From contig RFNI01000052.1 in assembly GCA_009927245.1 (NCBI GenBank), positions 1-25,851 of the forward strand: DNA of 25,851 nt, written 5' to 3'. The notes under the pieces were generated by a model, which was not told the DNA's origin, ran no database searches, and was given only the letters and a program-made list of their open reading frames with translations. The translations under genes were made by a program, and so were the position numbers. The stretch is from Actinomycetota bacterium (GTDB taxonomy: Bacteria; Actinomycetota; Actinomycetes; Actinomycetales; Microbacteriaceae). Within the stretch, counting starts at the first letter, position 1, and the number at the start of each line of letters is the position of its first letter. This document shows positions 7,768-16,363 of this stretch, piece after piece.

Positions 7768-8899
7768 TTTCGAAAAGCACGCGATTCTCGTTCTAGAGGA
7801 TGGGAAGAGTTTCCGAGGACGTTCTTTTGGAGCTCAGCGAGATACCCTAGGTGAGATTGTTTTTGCTACAGGTATGTCCGGGTATCAAGAGACACTCACT
7901 GACCCTTCATATGCAGGTCAGATTGTCGTTCAAACAGCTCCACACATCGGCAACACAGGAATGAACAGAAAAGACGAAGAGTCAGACCGTATCTGGGTTT
8001 CTGGCTATGTCGTGAGAGATCTGAGCCGTGTGGTCTCAAACCACAGAAGTGAGAGCAGCCTTAGCGCTGACCTAACCAAAGACAACATCCCTGGAATCTC
8101 TGGACTTGATACACGAGCACTAACTCTGCACCTTAGAGACAGAGGTGTAATGCGTGCCGGCATCTTCACTGGAGAGAAGGCATCTGCACCTATTGAGACT
8201 CTCATTGCCGAGATAAAGACTTCTCAGGAGATGAAGGGGAGATCCCTAAGCGCTGAAGTTTCTACCCAGCAGCCTTACACCGTCACTCACCATGGTGATT
8301 ATGTCGGTAAGGTGGCAATTCTCGACCTGGGAATCAAACGGTCAACAATTGAGAACATGGTAGCCCGCGGTCTTGATGTTGAGGTTCTACCATCTGCATC
8401 AACATTCGAAGCCCTAACCGCAGCGAAGGCGGATGCAGTGTTTTATAGTAACGGCCCAGGTGACCCGGAGACCGCAACTTCTCAAGTGGAGACACTCCAG
8501 CAGGTTCTCAACGCAGGCATTCCATTCTTCGGCATCTGCTTTGGTAACCAGCTACTTGGGCGTGCACTTGGTTTCGAGACATACAAACTTGCTTTCGGTC
8601 ATCGCGGAATTAACCAGCCTGTTCTAGATAGAAGAACCGGAAGGGTTGAAGTCACAGCTCATAACCATGGCTTTGCAGTTCGAGTTGAGGGGCGGGAAGA
8701 GGTTGACTCTCCCGCTGGTTTTGGAAAAGTGCGTGTCAGTCATGTTTGTCTAAATGACGATGTTGTTGAGGGCTTGGAATGTGTGGACATACCTGCATTC
8801 TCAGTTCAGTACCATCCAGAGGCAGCAGCCGGTCCTCACGACGCTAACTACTTATTCGACCGCCTGGTCGAGATGATCAAGAATAAGAAAGCCAACTAA
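7760..8899 (+). CDS. carA: Carbamoyl-phosphate synthase small (glutaminase) chain
   Basis: Hydrolyses glutamine and channels ammonia to CarB. The 379-residue product has the N-terminal CarA domain (LEDGKSFRGRSFGA, GEIVFATGMSGYQETLTDPSYAGQ) and a C-terminal class I amidotransferase domain. The nucleophile is C260 in GICFGNQ, with H352 and E354 in QYHPEAAAGPHDA. The start at 7760 begins TNFEKHAILVLEDG, which fits the family. It overlaps pyrC by 8 bases and shares a single A with the carB start. Carbamoyl phosphate serves both pyrimidines and arginine, but control here looks tied to the pyr leader. Confidence 0.96.
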   Translation: MTNFEKHAILVLEDGKSFRGRSFGAQRDTLGEIVFATGMSGYQETLTDPSYAGQIVVQTAPHIGNTGMNRKDEESDRIWVSGYVVRDLSRVVSNHRSESSLSADLTKDNIPGISGLDTRALTLHLRDRGVMRAGIFTGEKASAPIETLIAEIKTSQEMKGRSLSAEVSTQQPYTVTHHGDYVGKVAILDLGIKRSTIENMVARGLDVEVLPSASTFEALTAAKADAVFYSNGPGDPETATSQVETLQQVLNAGIPFFGICFGNQLLGRALGFETYKLAFGHRGINQPVLDRRTGRVEVTAHNHGFAVRVEGREEVDSPAGFGKVRVSHVCLNDDVVEGLECVDIPAFSVQYHPEAAAGPHDANYLFDRLVEMIKNKKAN

Positions 8900-11800
8900 T
8901 GCCACGTAGAGAAGACATCAAGAGCGTATTAGTAATCGGCTCAGGACCAATTGTTATCGGTCAAGCGTGTGAGTTTGACTACTCAGGAACTCAAGCCTGT
9001 CGCGTACTGAGGGCAGAAGGTATTCGAGTCATTCTTGTAAACAGCAACCCGGCTACCATCATGACTGATCCTGACTTTGCAGATGCGACATATATCGAAC
9101 CAATCACACCGCAGATCATTGAGGAGATCATCAAGAAGGAAAAGCCCGATGCCATCCTGCCAACCCTTGGCGGACAGACTGCTCTCAACGCCGCGATGTC
9201 ACTTCACGAACTTGGCATCTTGGAAAAGTACGGTGTTGAACTGATTGGTGCGAAGGTCGAAGCAATCAAGGCTGGCGAAGATCGCCAATCCTTTAAGCAG
9301 CTAGTTCTTGATTCAGGTGCCGATGTTGCTAAGTCAGTCATCGCGCATAACATGGATGAAGTTTTAGCAGCTGTTGATGTGCTCGGTTACCCTCTTGTGG
9401 TTCGCCCTTCATTCACCATGGGAGGTTTGGGTTCCGGCTTTGCATACAACGAACAAGACCTTCGACGTATTGCAGGCGCTGGGTTACAAGCCAGCCCAAC
9501 CACCGAAGTGCTCTTAGAGGAATCAATTCTTGGTTGGAAAGAGTATGAGTTGGAGCTCATGCGAGACACAGCAGATAACACAGTAGTGGTTTGCTCAATT
9601 GAGAACGTTGATCCGGTTGGTGTTCACACTGGAGATTCGATTACCGTAGCTCCAGCACTCACCCTTACAGACCGTGAATACCAGAATCTAAGAGACATTT
9701 CGATTGACATCATTCGAGCAGTCGGTGTTGACACCGGCGGATGCAACATTCAGTTCGCTGTTGAGCCAAGCACCGGACGAGTAATCGTAATTGAGATGAA
9801 TCCAAGGGTTAGTCGTTCATCAGCACTAGCTTCTAAAGCAACAGGTTTCCCAATCGCCAAGATTGCTGCCAAGCTAGCCATTGGTTATCGTTTGGACGAA
9901 ATTCCTAATGACATTACCCGCGTCACCCCAGCTTCATTCGAGCCAACACTCGACTATGTGGTTGTGAAGGTTCCACGCTTCGCATTTGAAAAGTTCCCAG
10001 CCGCAGATGCAACGCTTACTACCACAATGAAGTCCGTGGGTGAGGCCATGGCTATCGGACGTAACTATGCACAGGCACTTCAAAAGTCCCTTCGAAGCCT
10101 CGAGAAGCGAGGCTCGTCGTTTTTCTGGTCAGGAAAGACTTTAGATAAGGCAGCTTTGATCGAGAAGTCAAAGACTCCAACCGATGGTCGCATCGTTACA
10201 GTCCAGCAGGCCTTGCTGGCGGGAGCAACCGCAGAAGAGATCTTTGAAGCGACCGCGATTGACCCTTGGTTCATCGACCAAATAGTTCTCATCAACGAGG
10301 TTGCTGAAGACATCCGCTCCGCCGAATCTCTAAGCGTCGATTTGCTTCGCTACGCAAAAGAGTTTGGTTTCAGTGACATCCAAATTGCTCAGCTAAGAGG
10401 GTTGACCGAAGTTGAAGTCAGAGCTTCTCGATACGAGGCGAATCTTCGTCCTGTTTACAAGACTGTCGATACCTGTGCGGGGGAATTCCCGGCACTTACC
10501 CCTTACCACTACAGCACCTATGAGGATGAAACTGAAGTTCGTTCCTCAAACGCAAAAAAGGTAGTAATTCTAGGATCTGGGCCTAACCGAATTGGCCAAG
10601 GTGTCGAGTTCGACTACTCGTGTGTTCATGCATCCTTCGCACTTCACGATGCGGGTTATGAAACCATCATGATTAACTGCAACCCAGAAACAGTTTCAAC
10701 TGACTATGACACTAGCGACAGACTCTACTTCGAACCGCTAACACTTGAAGATGTTCTTGAAGTCATTCATGCAGAATCACTCAGCGGTGAGTTAGTTGGA
10801 GTTGTTGTTCAGCTCGGGGGACAAACCGCACTTGGACTAGCCCAGGGACTTAAGGAAAACGGTATCCCGATTCTTGGAACAACTCCAGACGCTATTGATC
10901 TTGCCGAAGAGAGAGGAGCGTTTTCAAGAATCCTGGATGATGCAAAACTAATTTCTCCTGCTAACGGGACAGCGACTAACCTGGCTGAAGCTCAGGAGAT
11001 TGCCGCGCGAATCGGATACCCAGTACTGGTCAGACCTTCATTCGTACTTGGTGGTCGTGGCATGGAGATTGTCTACGACTCAAATGCATTAGTTGGATAC
11101 TTCGACCGCATTGCAGATCAAGCAATTGTTGGACCTAGCCACCCGCTCCTAGTTGATCGTTTCTTAGACGACGCTATCGAAATTGACATCGATGCAATCT
11201 TTGACGGAGAGGAACTCTACGTCGGTGGCGTCATGGAGCACATCGAAGAAGCTGGTATTCACTCTGGTGACTCTTCCTGCACATTGCCGCCAATCACACT
11301 GAGTGAAGCCCAGATAGATCGAGTTAGAGAGGCAACTCTAAAGATTGCACAGGGTATTGGGGTGGTTGGACTCTTGAACGTGCAGTTCGCGTTGGCTCAT
11401 GATGTCTTGTATGTGCTCGAAGCTAACCCCCGTGCTTCTAGAACCGTACCTTTCGTTTCAAAAGCTCTTGGCATCACCTTGGCTAAGGCTGCCGCTCTAG
11501 TTATGGTTGGTAAAACAATTAGGGAACTCGTTGCTGGTGGACATTTGCCAGCTAAAGATGGAACATACATACCTGCAAACGCAACGATTTCCGTCAAAGA
11601 GGCGGTGTTGCCGTTCAAGAGATTCGCAACCAAGGATGGTCGCTTCGTAGATTCTCTCCTAGGACCTGAGATGCGATCGACTGGTGAAGTAATGGGTATT
11701 GATGTTGACTTCCCAACAGCCTTTGCTAAGAGTCAGTCAGCTGCAGGAAGTGCTCTGCCTAAATCTGGAACCATCTTTATCTCGGTGGCCGATCGAGACA

Positions 11801-12195
11801 AGCATCAGGTAATCCTTCCGGTTAGAAGACTTTGGCAACTTGGTTACGAGATTCTGGCCACCTCCGGAACTGCAGCGATACTTAACCGTCATGGCATCCC
11901 TAATCGCATCGTTAGAAAGCACAGTGCTGATGACAATGCACCGGCAGGACCTTCAATCGTCGATTTGATTCTTGCCGGCGAAGTCGATGTTGTTGTGAAC
12001 ACACCGTCAGGGTCAGATGCACGTAAAGATGGCTACGAGATTAGAGCTGCAACCACAGCAGCGGATGCTCCAATCTTCACAACCATTGCACAGCTATCTG
12101 CAGCTATTGGATCTTTTGAAACTGTGATTGCAGGTCCATTCAAGGTTCGTTCACTTCAGGAGCATGCCGAGGACAGGAGAGTGGCAATTGCCTGA
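8899..12195 (+). CDS. carB: Carbamoyl-phosphate synthase large chain
   Basis: Makes carbamoyl phosphate from bicarbonate, ammonia and two ATP. The 1098-residue protein shows the internal duplication of the family. The first half opens with LVIGSGPIVIGQACEFDYSG at about residues 11-30, followed by PTLGGQTALN. The second half repeats this as VVILGSGPNRIGQGVEFDYS at about 554-573 with QLGGQTALGLA. Each half carries an ATP-grasp domain (RPSFTMGGLGSG and RPSFVLGGRGME). The last 140 residues are the MGS-like allosteric domain, with LATSGTAAILNRHG. It starts one base inside the carA stop (TAATG). Its last 8 bases overlap pyrF. It looks intact and is the longest gene in the window. Confidence 0.98.
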   Translation: MPRREDIKSVLVIGSGPIVIGQACEFDYSGTQACRVLRAEGIRVILVNSNPATIMTDPDFADATYIEPITPQIIEEIIKKEKPDAILPTLGGQTALNAAMSLHELGILEKYGVELIGAKVEAIKAGEDRQSFKQLVLDSGADVAKSVIAHNMDEVLAAVDVLGYPLVVRPSFTMGGLGSGFAYNEQDLRRIAGAGLQASPTTEVLLEESILGWKEYELELMRDTADNTVVVCSIENVDPVGVHTGDSITVAPALTLTDREYQNLRDISIDIIRAVGVDTGGCNIQFAVEPSTGRVIVIEMNPRVSRSSALASKATGFPIAKIAAKLAIGYRLDEIPNDITRVTPASFEPTLDYVVVKVPRFAFEKFPAADATLTTTMKSVGEAMAIGRNYAQALQKSLRSLEKRGSSFFWSGKTLDKAALIEKSKTPTDGRIVTVQQALLAGATAEEIFEATAIDPWFIDQIVLINEVAEDIRSAESLSVDLLRYAKEFGFSDIQIAQLRGLTEVEVRASRYEANLRPVYKTVDTCAGEFPALTPYHYSTYEDETEVRSSNAKKVVILGSGPNRIGQGVEFDYSCVHASFALHDAGYETIMINCNPETVSTDYDTSDRLYFEPLTLEDVLEVIHAESLSGELVGVVVQLGGQTALGLAQGLKENGIPILGTTPDAIDLAEERGAFSRILDDAKLISPANGTATNLAEAQEIAARIGYPVLVRPSFVLGGRGMEIVYDSNALVGYFDRIADQAIVGPSHPLLVDRFLDDAIEIDIDAIFDGEELYVGGVMEHIEEAGIHSGDSSCTLPPITLSEAQIDRVREATLKIAQGIGVVGLLNVQFALAHDVLYVLEANPRASRTVPFVSKALGITLAKAAALVMVGKTIRELVAGGHLPAKDGTYIPANATISVKEAVLPFKRFATKDGRFVDSLLGPEMRSTGEVMGIDVDFPTAFAKSQSAAGSALPKSGTIFISVADRDKHQVILPVRRLWQLGYEILATSGTAAILNRHGIPNRIVRKHSADDNAPAGPSIVDLILAGEVDVVVNTPSGSDARKDGYEIRAATTAADAPIFTTIAQLSAAIGSFETVIAGPFKVRSLQEHAEDRRVAIA
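12175..12179 (+). promoter_or_regulatory. Shine-Dalgarno sequence of pyrF that decides its start
   Basis: AGGAG, within CAGGAGA 12174-12180, lies 8 bases before TTG 12188. An upstream ATG at 12164 has AGGAG only 1 base away (12158-12162), too close to act as its ribosome binding site. This favours the TTG start. Confidence 0.6.
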
Positions 12196-13045
12196 GTCAT
12201 TCTCTAGGAAGGTTGAACTAGCCTTCGACAAGTTTGGACAACTTTGTGTTGGTATCGATCCCCACGCTGAACTTCTTGAAGAAGCTGGCATTCCAGACAA
12301 TGCGGAGGGACTTAGAACATTCAGCATGCAATTGCTTGACCAGCTCGAAGGTGTCGTTGGCATAGTCAAGCCGCAGGTTGCATTCTTTGAGAGATTTGGT
12401 TCCGCCGGTTTTGCCGTTCTAGAGGACCTCTGTTCTGACGCCTCAAAACGTGGGTTCTTGGTAATTGCAGACGGCAAGCGAGGGGACATCGGTTCGACCA
12501 TGTCCGCTTATGCTGAAGCCTGGCTGGGTAAGGCATCACCGTTTGTAGTTGATGCATTGACTGTTAGCCCTTACCTAGGAACTGGAGCACTCTCTCCCGC
12601 AATCGCATTAGCCAGCGAACGGGGTAAAGGCTTGTTTGTCCTGTGCGCAACATCGAATGCTGAGGGGAAAGAGCTTCAGCAGGCGATTAGGGGTGGAACA
12701 ACCGTTGCGGCAAATGTCGCCGCTGAAGTCGCTTCACTTAGCAAGATCACAGCCCAAGGTAAAACTAAGTTTGGAACCGCTGGGCTAGTTATCGGTGCAA
12801 CAGTAAACCTGAAGGATTACGGCATCGATGACTTGAATAGGTCCGGTAATTGCAAGTCGTTGATTCTCGCCCCAGGTTTTGGAGCGCAGGGAGCTTCTCT
12901 TGCTGCAGCAAGGGCTATCTTCGGCTCTAACGCTGACAATGTAATCTTCACGATCTCTAGAAGTGCACTAAGAAATGGGTTCGATCAAGTTAGGCAGAGC
13001 GTCACAGCAGATAAGAATGAGCTTGCTTTGGCTTTAGGTGCTTAG
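12188..13045 (+). CDS. pyrF: Orotidine 5'-phosphate decarboxylase
   Basis: Decarboxylates OMP to UMP, the last pyrimidine step. The product is the long actinobacterial PyrF type (about 285 residues). It shows LCVGIDPHAELL near residue 20, GIVKPQVAFFERFGSAGF, the catalytic ADGKRGDIGSTMSAYA with K97, VDALTVSPYLG, and LCATSNAEG. I chose TTG 12188: it leaves about 20 residues before CVGIDPH, as in M. tuberculosis PyrF, and has a well-spaced Shine-Dalgarno sequence. ATG 12164 (MPRTGEW) is the alternative. The overlap with carB is 8 bases (TTGCCTGA). No pyrD or pyrE is in the window. Confidence 0.94.
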   Translation: MPESFSRKVELAFDKFGQLCVGIDPHAELLEEAGIPDNAEGLRTFSMQLLDQLEGVVGIVKPQVAFFERFGSAGFAVLEDLCSDASKRGFLVIADGKRGDIGSTMSAYAEAWLGKASPFVVDALTVSPYLGTGALSPAIALASERGKGLFVLCATSNAEGKELQQAIRGGTTVAANVAAEVASLSKITAQGKTKFGTAGLVIGATVNLKDYGIDDLNRSGNCKSLILAPGFGAQGASLAAARAIFGSNADNVIFTISRSALRNGFDQVRQSVTADKNELALALGA

Positions 13046-13048
13046 GCT
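13043..13048 (+). promoter_or_regulatory. Putative leaderless -10 element for gmk
   Basis: TAGGCT matches TANNNT and ends exactly 6 bases before the GTG start of gmk at 13055. It overlaps the pyrF stop codon. The same TAGGCT-N6-start arrangement recurs before rpe. There is no Shine-Dalgarno sequence. Confidence 0.5.
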
Positions 13049-13054
13049 ATAACT

Positions 13055-13606
13055 GTGAATAGATTGACTGTTATCGCTGGTCCAACTGCTGTTGGGAAGG
13101 GTACTGTCGTTCGATGGCTTCTTGCCCAAGACCCGAACATTCAGGTATCCGTCTCAGCAACAACGAGAGAACCGAGACCAGGTGAAGTCCAAGGTGAAAG
13201 CTATTATTTTGTCTCTAATGAGGAATTCGACCAGATGATTAGAAATGGTGAGCTTCTTGAACATGCGGTGGTTCATGGTCAGAACCGTTATGGAACTCCT
13301 AGAGAACCCGTTGAAGCTGCTTTGGAGAGCGGTAAACAGGTAATTCTAGAGATTGACCTCCAAGGAGCTCGCCAAATTAGGCAGAGCATGCCAACGGCAA
13401 ACCTAATCTTCATTGCACCTCCAAACTGGGAGGAATTAGAGCGCAGATTGGCTATAAGAGGGACTGAGAGCCCAGAACAAATAGCCGTCAGGCTTCGAAC
13501 AGCGGAGCAGGAAATGGCTGCCCAGGGGGAGTTTGACCACGTAGTTATCAACCATGAGGTAGCGCAATGCGGCCAAGAGGTCTTAGACTTAATGCAGGCT
13601 TCGTAA
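13055..13606 (+). CDS. gmk: Guanylate kinase
   Basis: Phosphorylates GMP to GDP with ATP. The 183-residue kinase has the P-loop AGPTAVGKGT (residues 8-17), the GMP-binding SVSATTREPRPGEVQGESYYFV, the RYGTPREPVEAAL segment, ILEIDLQGARQIR, and a lid region with RLAIRGTESPEQIAVRLRTA. It begins at GTG only 9 bases after pyrF. In many Actinobacteria the DNA-binding protein mIHF lies just upstream of gmk; neither a separate mihF nor a longer N-terminus is present here. A perfect inverted repeat follows the stop codon. Confidence 0.96.
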   Translation: MNRLTVIAGPTAVGKGTVVRWLLAQDPNIQVSVSATTREPRPGEVQGESYYFVSNEEFDQMIRNGELLEHAVVHGQNRYGTPREPVEAALESGKQVILEIDLQGARQIRQSMPTANLIFIAPPNWEELERRLAIRGTESPEQIAVRLRTAEQEMAAQGEFDHVVINHEVAQCGQEVLDLMQAS

Positions 13607-13619
13607 TCCAGACTGGATT
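13605..13619. repeat. 15-bp inverted repeat in the gmk-rpoZ gap
   Basis: AATCCAG-A-CTGGATT has two perfect 7-base arms around one central base and starts inside the gmk stop codon. As RNA it could form a 5-bp stem with a 5-base loop, but no T tract follows, so an intrinsic terminator is unlikely. It could instead be an operator or a chance palindrome. Confidence 0.5.
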
Positions 13620-13653
13620 CTCACCCCAATAATCAACTGAAAGCAACTAACTT

Positions 13654-13911
13654 ATGTCCGAAAAACTTGAAGGTATCGTTTCTCCATCTATTGACGCGCT
13701 TATGGCTAAGCACTCATCTAAGTATGGGTTGGTAATTTTCGCGGCTAAGCGTGCACGTCAGATCAACGATTACTACTCAGCACTTCACGAGGGTTCACTT
13801 TTCACCAACGTCGGTCCTCTAGTTGACGCTGCTGTTGATGACAAGCCTCTTTCGATTGCTATGCGCGAGATCGTTGCTGGCGCTATCACAGCTAAAGATT
13901 CAACCAACTAG
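13654..13911 (+). CDS. rpoZ: DNA-directed RNA polymerase omega subunit
   Basis: The omega subunit helps assemble beta' into RNA polymerase. The 85-residue protein has the family core IDALMAKHSSKYGLVIFAAKRARQIN in its first half and an actinobacterial C-terminal extension (HEGSLFTNVGPLVDAAVDDKPLSIAMREI). It lies between gmk and coaBC as usual. A weak Shine-Dalgarno sequence (GAAAG, 13639-13643) is about 10 bases upstream. The 47-base gap before it contains the inverted repeat but no strong promoter. Confidence 0.96.
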   Translation: MSEKLEGIVSPSIDALMAKHSSKYGLVIFAAKRARQINDYYSALHEGSLFTNVGPLVDAAVDDKPLSIAMREIVAGAITAKDSTN

Positions 13912-13925
13912 TTAGAAGCCTTAGC

Positions 13926-15119
13926 TTGCGAATTATCGTTGGCATCACAGGCGGAATCGCTGCATACAAGTCACCAGCGGTAATCCGAGCATTCACTGAA
14001 CTTGGACACGATGTTCGTGTATTGCCAACCCAAAATGCTCTGCGCTTCATTGGCGCAACCACGCTGGAGGCAATCTCTCACAACGCGATCGACCCTGACC
14101 TCTTCACAGATGTTGAGAGCGTTAAGCACATTGCTCTAGCTCAAGATGTTGATCTAATTGTTGTTGCACCTGCAACGGCAAGTTTCATAGCAAGATACGC
14201 AGCGGGTATTGCCGATGACCTTCTGATGAACGTTTTGCTAGCCACGAAAGCAAGAGTGGTTCTAGCTCCTGCAATGCACACCGAAATGTGGGAGCACCCA
14301 GCAACGAAGCAAAACATTGAAACACTCAGAAACCGCGGGGTTGCAATCGTTGAACCTGGTGTTGGAAGACTTACAGGAACCGATTCTGGGGTTGGGCGTT
14401 TGGCTGAAACAGACGACATCGTTAGTCAATCGCTGGGCTTGCCAACAAATGATCTTGAAGGTTCTTCATTCCTAGTTGTAGTAGGCGGCACAAGAGAGCC
14501 AATCGATTCAGTACGCTTCATTGGAAATCGTTCCTCAGGAAAGCAAGGCATTGCCCTGGCGAAAGAGATCCAGAATCGTAGTGGCAAGGTTTCTCTAGTA
14601 GCGATCAATCTCGAACAAGACCTAAGTTCTTTCACCGAGGTCCACGTTGCTCATACAGCCCTAGAAGTTGAGAAGCTCGTGAATGAGATAGCGGTCAACT
14701 TCAACGCTGTCCTTATGCCAGCAGCAATTGGTGACTTCCGAGTTGAAGAAGTTAATCAAGGTAAGTTGCATAGATCCACTCAATCGGAACTGGACCTACA
14801 CCTCGTTGCTAACCCAGACATTCTGGCGAGCCTAGCTCACCTTCTTGGTCCAAACAGAACAACAGTTCTAGTTGGCTTCGCAGCACATGCAGCTGCTTAC
14901 GAAGCTACGACTCTTGAAGAGGCAGCAGTAAAGAAGCTCACCTCGAAGAACATTGACGTTGTTGTTGCTAACGATGTTTCAAATGGCGCTGTATTTGATG
15001 CTGAAGATAACTCAGTGCTTATCGTCTCAAACCATGAGCAACTAGCGGTCTCCGGCACGAAGGCCGCTGTGGCCAGTGCAGTAATAGATTTCATCAAGCC
15101 AATGCTTAAGTCACAGTAA
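13926..15119 (+). CDS. coaBC: Bifunctional phosphopantothenoylcysteine decarboxylase / phosphopantothenate-cysteine ligase
   Basis: Carries out two steps of coenzyme A synthesis: CoaB joins cysteine to 4'-phosphopantothenate, and CoaC decarboxylates the product with FMN. The 397-residue fusion has a CoaC half (about 1-180) with GITGGIAAYKSPAVIRAF, VVAPATASFIARYAAGIADDLL and APAMHTEMWEHPAT, the actinobacterial form of the PAMNxxMW motif. The CoaB half has VVVGGTREPIDSVRFIGNRSSGKQG, MPAAIGDFRVE and the KKLTSKNIDVVVAND segment. The start is TTG 13926, 14 bases after rpoZ, with no clear Shine-Dalgarno sequence. Starting there places RIIVGITGG at the N-terminus as in the family. Confidence 0.95.
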   Translation: MRIIVGITGGIAAYKSPAVIRAFTELGHDVRVLPTQNALRFIGATTLEAISHNAIDPDLFTDVESVKHIALAQDVDLIVVAPATASFIARYAAGIADDLLMNVLLATKARVVLAPAMHTEMWEHPATKQNIETLRNRGVAIVEPGVGRLTGTDSGVGRLAETDDIVSQSLGLPTNDLEGSSFLVVVGGTREPIDSVRFIGNRSSGKQGIALAKEIQNRSGKVSLVAINLEQDLSSFTEVHVAHTALEVEKLVNEIAVNFNAVLMPAAIGDFRVEEVNQGKLHRSTQSELDLHLVANPDILASLAHLLGPNRTTVLVGFAAHAAAYEATTLEEAAVKKLTSKNIDVVVANDVSNGAVFDAEDNSVLIVSNHEQLAVSGTKAAVASAVIDFIKPMLKSQ

Positions 15120-15152
15120 CAAGACTTAGAGCCGATTGTCAGACTGCAGAGA

Positions 15153-15158
15153 TATACT
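15153..15158 (+). promoter_or_regulatory. Putative -10 element for metK
   Basis: TATACT is the best consensus-like -10 in this part of the window. It lies 9 bases before the metK ATG, so the predicted transcript would have about 3 leader bases. No Shine-Dalgarno sequence and no clear -35 are visible. The 48-base gap is too short for a SAM riboswitch. Confidence 0.45.
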
Positions 15159-15167
15159 TACAACCCT

Positions 15168-16361
15168 ATGAACGACTTTAGATACTTCACCTCAGAATCC
15201 GTCACCGAAGGCCATCCAGACAAGATCTGTGACCAGATAAGTGATGCAATTCTTGATGACCTTCTCTCGCAGGACAAGCACTCTAGAGTCGCTGTGGAGA
15301 CCTTGGTTACCACAGGTTTGGTGCACGTTGCTGGAGAGATTACAACCGAAGGTTACGCCGAGATCCCAGACATCGTGCGAAGCAAGCTTCTGGAAATTGG
15401 GTACAACTCCTCTGATATCGGCTTCGACGGTAACTCTTGTGGAGTTTCTGTTTCAATCGGTAAGCAGTCACCAGATATCGCAATGGGTGTTGATAAGTCC
15501 CTTGAAGCTAGAACTGAAGCCACTGGCATATCACACGACGAACAAGGCGCAGGAGACCAGGGGCTGATGTTCGGGTTTGCCTGTAATGAAACTCCGGAGC
15601 TAATGCCCCTACCAATCAAACTCTCACATGCACTTGCTGAGAGATTAGCTCAGGTAAGACATCAAGGAGTCATTAATTTCCTAAGACCTGATGGAAAGAC
15701 CCAAGCAACAATTGGTTACGAGAATGGCGTTGCAAAGAACGTCAAGACAATCGTTGTGAGCACTCAGCACAACCCTGGCATCAGCCACTCAGACATCAAG
15801 CAAGCCGTCACGGAGTTCGTGATTGAACCTGTACTTCAGTCCTACGGATTTGGACTGGGGGATACAGAGATACTCGTGAACCCGACATCCCTATTTGTTA
15901 TTGGCGGACCCCAAGGTGATGCTGGCCTAACTGGCCGCAAGATAATTGTCGACACTTACGGTGGATACAGCAGACACGGTGGTGGAGCTTTCAGCGGTAA
16001 AGACCCGTCTAAGGTAGACCGCTCGGCTGCGTACGCCACTAGATGGGTTGCTAAGAACGTAGTTGCTGCTGGACTAGCAGACAAAGCAGAGATTCAGGTT
16101 TCGTATGCGATTGGAAGAGCTCGACCTCTAGCTGTATACGTGGAGACCTTTGGCACTGAAAAAGTCGATCCGAAACTCATTGAAAAAGCTATTTCAGAGG
16201 TCTTCGACCTACGGCCTTCAGCAATTATCGAAGCACTTGACCTCCTAAGGCCTATCTACGGTAAGACAGCTTCGTATGGCCACTTTGGAAGAGAGCTTCC
16301 TGATTTCACATGGGAAAGAACTGATCGCGTTGAAGATTTGAGATCAGCTGTCGGGCTGTAG
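15168..16361 (+). CDS. metK: S-adenosylmethionine synthetase
   Basis: Makes S-adenosylmethionine from methionine and ATP. The 397-residue protein has TSESVTEGHPDKICDQISDAILD at the N-terminus (ATP and metal binding), GAGDQGLMFGFACNET, the signature GGAFSGKDPSKVDRSAAYA, and the C-terminal PIYGKTASYGHFGRE. The start MNDFRYFTSES is typical. The position between coaBC and priA is standard for Actinobacteria. SAM is the methyl donor for RsmB, encoded three genes downstream. Confidence 0.98.
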   Translation: MNDFRYFTSESVTEGHPDKICDQISDAILDDLLSQDKHSRVAVETLVTTGLVHVAGEITTEGYAEIPDIVRSKLLEIGYNSSDIGFDGNSCGVSVSIGKQSPDIAMGVDKSLEARTEATGISHDEQGAGDQGLMFGFACNETPELMPLPIKLSHALAERLAQVRHQGVINFLRPDGKTQATIGYENGVAKNVKTIVVSTQHNPGISHSDIKQAVTEFVIEPVLQSYGFGLGDTEILVNPTSLFVIGGPQGDAGLTGRKIIVDTYGGYSRHGGGAFSGKDPSKVDRSAAYATRWVAKNVVAAGLADKAEIQVSYAIGRARPLAVYVETFGTEKVDPKLIEKAISEVFDLRPSAIIEALDLLRPIYGKTASYGHFGRELPDFTWERTDRVEDLRSAVGL

Positions 16362-16363
16362 CC

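Noticed and set aside
12151..12501. 116-aa open frame on the minus strand
   Set aside because: Antisense shadow of the carB end and pyrF; serine/proline-rich low-complexity translation and no ribosome binding site.
15120..15167. Possible SAM riboswitch upstream of metK
   Set aside because: The gap is only 48 bases, and a -10 element sits almost at the start codon, leaving no space for a riboswitch.
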